Origin: DASWKG01 sp036396755
Lineage (GTDB): Bacteria; Actinomycetota; UBA4738; CALAEC01
DNA: 8,718 nt
Assembly: GCA_036396755.1 (NCBI GenBank)
Contig: DASWKG010000003.1
Location: 1 to 8,718, forward strand
Direction: 5' to 3'
How positions within the stretch are numbered: position 1 is the first letter of the stretch; each line of letters begins with the position of its first letter. Below, in pieces: positions 6,152-8,718 of the stretch. The notes under the pieces were generated by a model. It did not search any database. It worked only from the letters and a program-made list of their open reading frames with translations, and was not told the DNA's origin. Position numbers and translations under genes: made by a program.

Positions 6152-6724
6152 GTGCTGGCCGTCTGGATCGTCGCCGGGGTGCTCGTCGCCCTCCTCCTGT
6201 ACGTCGTCCTGACGTTCAACCGCCTCGTCCGGAACCGGAACCGCGTCGACAACGCCTGGTCGGGGATCGACGTCCAGCTCCGCCGCCGCTACGACCTGAT
6301 CCCGAACCTCATCGAGACCGTGAAGGGCTACGCCGAGCACGAGCGGAAGCTTTTCGAGGAGGTCACCAAGGCCCGGTCGCAGGCGGTCGAGGCCGGATCG
6401 GTCGAGCAGCAGGCCGCGGCGGAGAACCAGCTCACGCGGACCCTGCGCCAGCTGTTCGCGGTGTCCGAGAACTACCCGCAGCTGCGCGCGAACGAGAACT
6501 TCCTCGCGCTGCAGGAGGAGCTCACCTCGACCGAGAGCAAGATCGCGTTCGCCCGGCAGTTCTACAACGACCAGGTCCTGCGGCTGAACACCCTGATCCA
6601 GCAGTTCCCCTCGCTCACGGTCGCGAGCATGTTCCGCTTCAAGCCGCGCGAGTTCTTCGAGATCGAGGAGGACTCCCAGCGCGAGCCCGTGCAGGTGCAG
6701 AACCCGCGGCCACGATCGGAGTAG
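6152..6724 (+). CDS. lemA: LemA family protein
   Basis: This 190-residue protein has one N-terminal transmembrane helix (about residues 3-23) followed by a helical-bundle domain. The LemA signature is clear: RVDNAWSGIDVQLRRRYDLIPNL, then ETVKGYAEHE. Further in, YPQLRANENFLALQEELTSTESKI and ARQFYND are also highly conserved across the family. The length is normal. The biochemical role of LemA is not established. It is a membrane-anchored protein that often sits beside an HtpX-like protease gene, as it does here (9 nt gap), suggesting a joint role in membrane protein quality control. The GTG start is supported by its hydrophobic N-terminus and the promoter immediately upstream. The C-terminal tail after FEIEEDS is low-complexity and probably disordered. 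Confidence 0.93.
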   Translation: MLAVWIVAGVLVALLLYVVLTFNRLVRNRNRVDNAWSGIDVQLRRRYDLIPNLIETVKGYAEHERKLFEEVTKARSQAVEAGSVEQQAAAENQLTRTLRQLFAVSENYPQLRANENFLALQEELTSTESKIAFARQFYNDQVLRLNTLIQQFPSLTVASMFRFKPREFFEIEEDSQREPVQVQNPRPRSE

Positions 6725-6733
6725 CGGCCACCC

Positions 6734-7639
6734 GTGTACGACCAGATCGCCAAGAACAAGCGTCGCTCGGCGCTGCTCATCCTGCTGGTGCTGGTGATCG
6801 CCGTCGCGCTGGGCTACCTCTTCGGCTACCTGTTCGGGTTCGGCTGGTTCGGGGCGGCCATCGCGCTCGTGATCGCCGCGGTGATGGCGTTCTCGTCGTA
6901 CCGGTTCGGCGACCGCGTGGTGCTGCGGATCAGCAAGGCGAAGCCGGCCTCGCCCGAGGACTACCCCCAGCTCCACAACGTGGTCGAGGGCGTGTCGATC
7001 GGCGCCGGCATCCCCAAGCCCGACGTCTACGTGATCCCCGAGCGCGCGCCCAACGCGTTCGCGACCGGTCGCGACCCCGAGCACTCGTCGGTGGCGGTCA
7101 CCGAGGGGCTCCTCGAGCTGCTGAACCGCGTCGAGCTGGAGGGTGTGATCGCCCACGAGCTCGCGCACATCCGCAACCGCGACATCCTGGTCGGCACGCT
7201 GACCGCGACGCTCGTCGGGTCGGTGGTGCTGATCGCCGAGTTCATGCGGCGCTCGTTCCTGTGGGGATCGCGCATCGGGCGGAAGGCCGAGGGCAGGGGC
7301 GGGACGGCGGTGGCCGCGATCTTCTTCGTCGTGGCGCTCGTTCTGTCGATCCTCGCGCCGATCGGGGCCCAGCTCATCCGGCTCGCCGTGTCCCGACGGC
7401 GCGAGTACCTCGCCGACGCCGACGGCGCGCTGATCACGCGCTACCCGCCGGGCCTGCAGAGCGCGCTCCGCAAGATCGGGGCCAACCCCCAGCCCATGCG
7501 ATCGACGAACAACGCGACCGCTCACCTGTGGTTCTCGAAGCCGTCGGCGACCCCCGGATCCGTCTACACGCGCTGGGAGCGGCTCTTCTCCACCCACCCC
7601 CCGATCGAGGACCGGATCAAGGTCCTCGAGGATATGTAA
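6734..7639 (+). CDS. htpX: M48 family membrane zinc metalloprotease (HtpX-like)
   Basis: This 301-residue protein is an HtpX-type membrane-bound endopeptidase, which degrades misfolded or damaged membrane proteins. Two hydrophobic helices lie near the N-terminus (about 13-32 and 35-55), with two more around residues 155-170 and 190-215. The zinc site is HELAH (H141, E142, H145) with the third ligand E224 in RREYLADADG. NAFATGR before the zinc motif and FSTHPPIEDRI near the C-terminus are standard HtpX features. The length matches the family. The GTG start lies 9 nt after the lemA stop. The nearest purine-rich site, GGAG at 6718-6721, is 12 nt away and weak, so translation may depend on coupling to lemA. 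Another M48B protease is the only realistic alternative name. Confidence 0.93.
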   Translation: MYDQIAKNKRRSALLILLVLVIAVALGYLFGYLFGFGWFGAAIALVIAAVMAFSSYRFGDRVVLRISKAKPASPEDYPQLHNVVEGVSIGAGIPKPDVYVIPERAPNAFATGRDPEHSSVAVTEGLLELLNRVELEGVIAHELAHIRNRDILVGTLTATLVGSVVLIAEFMRRSFLWGSRIGRKAEGRGGTAVAAIFFVVALVLSILAPIGAQLIRLAVSRRREYLADADGALITRYPPGLQSALRKIGANPQPMRSTNNATAHLWFSKPSATPGSVYTRWERLFSTHPPIEDRIKVLEDM

Positions 7640-7670
7640 CCGCAGGTCAGAGGCCCTTTTTCCCGAAACG

Positions 7671-7680
7671 CGGATATCCG
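7671..7680. repeat. 10-bp perfect palindrome, possible operator
   Basis: CGGATATCCG is its own reverse complement. Its centre lies about 21 bp upstream of the centre of the -10-like box, overlapping the place where a -35 element would sit. The half-site CGGAT/ATCCG recurs in the palindrome at 7725-7736. A regulator-binding role is inference. Confidence 0.35.
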
Positions 7681-7693
7681 GCCCACGGTTCGG

Positions 7694-7699
7694 TAGCCT
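7694..7699 (+). promoter_or_regulatory. -10-like box (TAGCCT) of the DUF3048 gene
   Basis: TAGCCT fits the TAnnnT pattern seen at the two other predicted rightward promoters in this window, but lacks the preceding TG. It would start transcription near 7706-7708 and give a leader of roughly 45 nt. No -35 is evident. Confidence 0.35.
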
Positions 7700-7706
7700 G
7701 TTCGGG

Positions 7707-7724
7707 GCCCGGGGAGACCCGGGC
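7707..7724 (+). other. GNRA-capped RNA hairpin at the 5' end of the DUF3048 leader
   Basis: GCCCGGG (7707-7713) pairs perfectly with CCCGGGC (7718-7724) around the tetraloop GAGA, a member of the stable GNRA class. All seven pairs are G-C. No T-run follows, so it is not an intrinsic terminator. It would lie at the very 5' end of the predicted transcript, where it could protect the mRNA from decay; that role is inference. Confidence 0.5.
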
Positions 7725-7736
7725 ATCCGATCGGAT
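7725..7736. repeat. 12-bp perfect palindrome before the ribosome binding site
   Basis: ATCCGATCGGAT is its own reverse complement. It abuts the hairpin on one side and lies 1 nt before AAGGAGG on the other. It shares the ATCCG/CGGAT half-site with the palindrome at 7671-7680, in the opposite arrangement. It may be an operator or may form RNA structure next to the ribosome binding site. Confidence 0.35.
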
Positions 7737-7737
7737 C

Positions 7738-7744
7738 AAGGAGG
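7738..7744 (+). promoter_or_regulatory. Strong ribosome binding site deciding a TTG start
   Basis: AAGGAGG lies 6 nt before TTG 7751 and is a near-ideal Shine-Dalgarno sequence. The next in-frame ATG, at 7781, has no such site, so the TTG is preferred. Confidence 0.8.
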
Positions 7745-7750
7745 AAAACG

Positions 7751-8718
7751 TTGGCCCTGACCGCGCGCGCCCGGACCCTGATGACGAGCCTGGGGGTGGT
7801 CGTCCTCCTCGCGGGCGCCACCGTCGGCTACATGATGCTCACCGGGAAGAGCGAGGCGCTTCCCTCGTTCCTCGGAGGAGGCCGCGAGGAGCCGGTCCTC
7901 TGCCCGCTCACCGGCGAGGAGGCGGCCCAGGAGAAGCAGGCGGCGCGTCCCGCGCTCGCCGTCAAGATCGAGAACATCTCCGAGTCGCGGCCGCAGGCCG
8001 GGCTCCAGCAGGCCGACATCGTCTACGAGCAGCAGGTCGAGGGCGGCATCACGCGCTTCATCGCGATCTACCAGTGCGACAACGCGAGCCGGCTCGGCCC
8101 GGTGCGAAGCGCCCGCTTCGTCGACCCCAACATCCTCGTGCAGTACGGGTCGCCGCTGTTCGCCTACTCGGGGGCCATCCCCGAGGTGATCGCCGACGTG
8201 GCGGCCACGGGGACCATCCAGGACGTCGGCTACGACAGCCAGTCCGACCTGTACGTCGAGGACCCCAACCGGTCGGCGCCGCACAACATCTACGCGTCCA
8301 CCATGGCGCTCTACCCGGCCGGGAAGCGCTCGGCCGGCGCCCCCGTCCCGGTGTTCGAGTATGACGAGGAGGTGCCGGGCCGCCCGTCGAAGAAGGCGAC
8401 CTCGCTGCACCTGCCGTTCTCCGGCGACGCCGACGTGTACTGGGCCTACCGGAGGGCGACGAACGACTACGCGCGGTCCCACGGCACGACCCCGCACACC
8501 ATGGAGGACGGCGAGCAGGTCTCGGCCACCAACATCGTGGTGATGGAGGTGGAGCTGAAGGACACCGGCGTGCTCGACCCGGCGGGCAACCCCTCGCCCG
8601 AGGTGGTCGTCATCGGGACCGGCACCGCGTACCTCTTCCGCGACGGCCGGGTGATCCAGGGCACGTGGAGCCGCCAGACCGTTGACGAGCCGACCACCTT
8701 CACCGACAAGAAGGGCGA
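7751..8718 (+). CDS. Membrane-anchored DUF3048 (YerB-like) protein, 3'-truncated by window edge
   Basis: The frame is open from TTG 7751 to the window end (322 codons visible). An N-terminal hydrophobic helix (about residues 14-30) should anchor the protein with the rest outside the cytoplasm. No lipobox Cys follows it, unlike the Bacillus lipoprotein YerB. The N-terminal DUF3048 domain is clear: CPLTG (51-55), RPALAVKIEN (66-75), SRPQAGLQQADIVYE (79-93), EGGITRF (97-103) and GPVRSAR (116-122), then a segment ending in APHNIYA. The C-terminal DUF3048 domain begins near NIVVMEVEL, with GTAYLFRDGRVIQGTW close to the visible end. The family's biochemical function is unknown to me. Two cysteines (C51, C109) lie in the exported part and could form a disulfide. 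The gene is monocistronic as far as visible, with its own leader region. Confidence 0.9.
   Translation, partial: MALTARARTLMTSLGVVVLLAGATVGYMMLTGKSEALPSFLGGGREEPVLCPLTGEEAAQEKQAARPALAVKIENISESRPQAGLQQADIVYEQQVEGGITRFIAIYQCDNASRLGPVRSARFVDPNILVQYGSPLFAYSGAIPEVIADVAATGTIQDVGYDSQSDLYVEDPNRSAPHNIYASTMALYPAGKRSAGAPVPVFEYDEEVPGRPSKKATSLHLPFSGDADVYWAYRRATNDYARSHGTTPHTMEDGEQVSATNIVVMEVELKDTGVLDPAGNPSPEVVVIGTGTAYLFRDGRVIQGTWSRQTVDEPTTFTDKKG

Larger units (their letters stand above)
7640..7750 (+). other. Intergenic regulatory region upstream of the DUF3048 gene
   Basis: This 111-bp gap is the longest non-coding stretch in the window. It holds a T5 run without a convincing stem before it (7657-7661), a 10-bp palindrome, a -10-like box, a GNRA-capped hairpin, a 12-bp palindrome and a ribosome binding site, in that order. 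The individual elements are listed separately. Confidence 0.6.

Noticed and set aside
7623..7632. Palindrome TCCTCGAGGA at the end of htpX
   Set aside because: It is explained by codons for the conserved HtpX C-terminus, and short GC-rich palindromes are common in this composition.
7651..7664. Possible intrinsic terminator after htpX (T5 run at 7657-7661)
   Set aside because: No stable GC stem directly precedes the T-run; only three-base pairings such as ACC/GGT are found.
4595..7726. Very long minus-strand open frame (about 1043 codons) antisense to five genes
   Set aside because: The product is Arg/Gly/Pro/His-rich with no recognisable domain, and the plus-strand genes it covers are unambiguous. 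In very GC-rich DNA, antisense frames stay open by codon bias.
7613..7741. 10-bp direct repeat CGGATCAAGG at 7613-7622 and 7732-7741
   Set aside because: One copy lies inside the conserved C-terminal coding sequence of htpX and the other spans a ribosome binding site. There is no other sign of a duplication, so chance is the simpler explanation.

Overview
The window is very GC-rich, starts most genes with GTG or TTG, and carries a cluster resembling the phosphatidylinositol mannoside (PIM) pathway. This points to a member of the Actinomycetota, probably a poorly studied or uncultured lineage. That placement is inferred from gene content and base composition; no rRNA or other taxonomic marker is present.

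Layout: (1) Positions 2-541 (+) hold the 3' part of an Nfu-type iron-sulfur scaffold gene; its start lies outside the window. (2) Positions 551-2638 (-) encode a complete EF-G-like translational GTPase, convergent with the nfu gene (9 nt between stops). (3) Positions 2639-2708 are a short divergent promoter region. A perfect TATAAT faces the EF-G-like gene, and an extended -10 (TGCTAGTCT) faces right, ending 8 nt before an ATG, which suggests a leaderless transcript. (4) Positions 2709-6139 (+) are a tightly coupled four-gene operon with overlaps of 4, 4 and 11 nt: a phosphatidylinositol-phosphate-synthase-like membrane protein, a PatA/LpxL-like acyltransferase, a PimA-like GT4 mannosyltransferase, and an inositol-monophosphatase-fold phosphatase. 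(5) Positions 6152-7639 (+) are a lemA-htpX pair. A second apparent leaderless promoter precedes it, and its TG is part of the phosphatase stop codon. (6) Positions 7640-7750 are a regulatory-looking intergenic stretch with two palindromes sharing one half-site, a -10-like box, a GNRA-capped hairpin and a strong ribosome binding site. (7) From 7751 to the window end there is a TTG-started, membrane-anchored DUF3048 (YerB-like) protein, cut at its 3' end.

The four-gene operon makes sense as a unit: PI headgroup chemistry, mannosylation of PI at the membrane, and acylation of the mannoside. The unusual point is that the first gene looks like a PIP synthase whose catalytic aspartate motif has been lost, while the last gene is a phosphatase of the right fold to act on inositol phosphate or on phosphatidylinositol phosphate. 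Most of the remainder is ordinary actinobacterial core genome. I saw no mobile element, CRISPR array, tRNA or rRNA.
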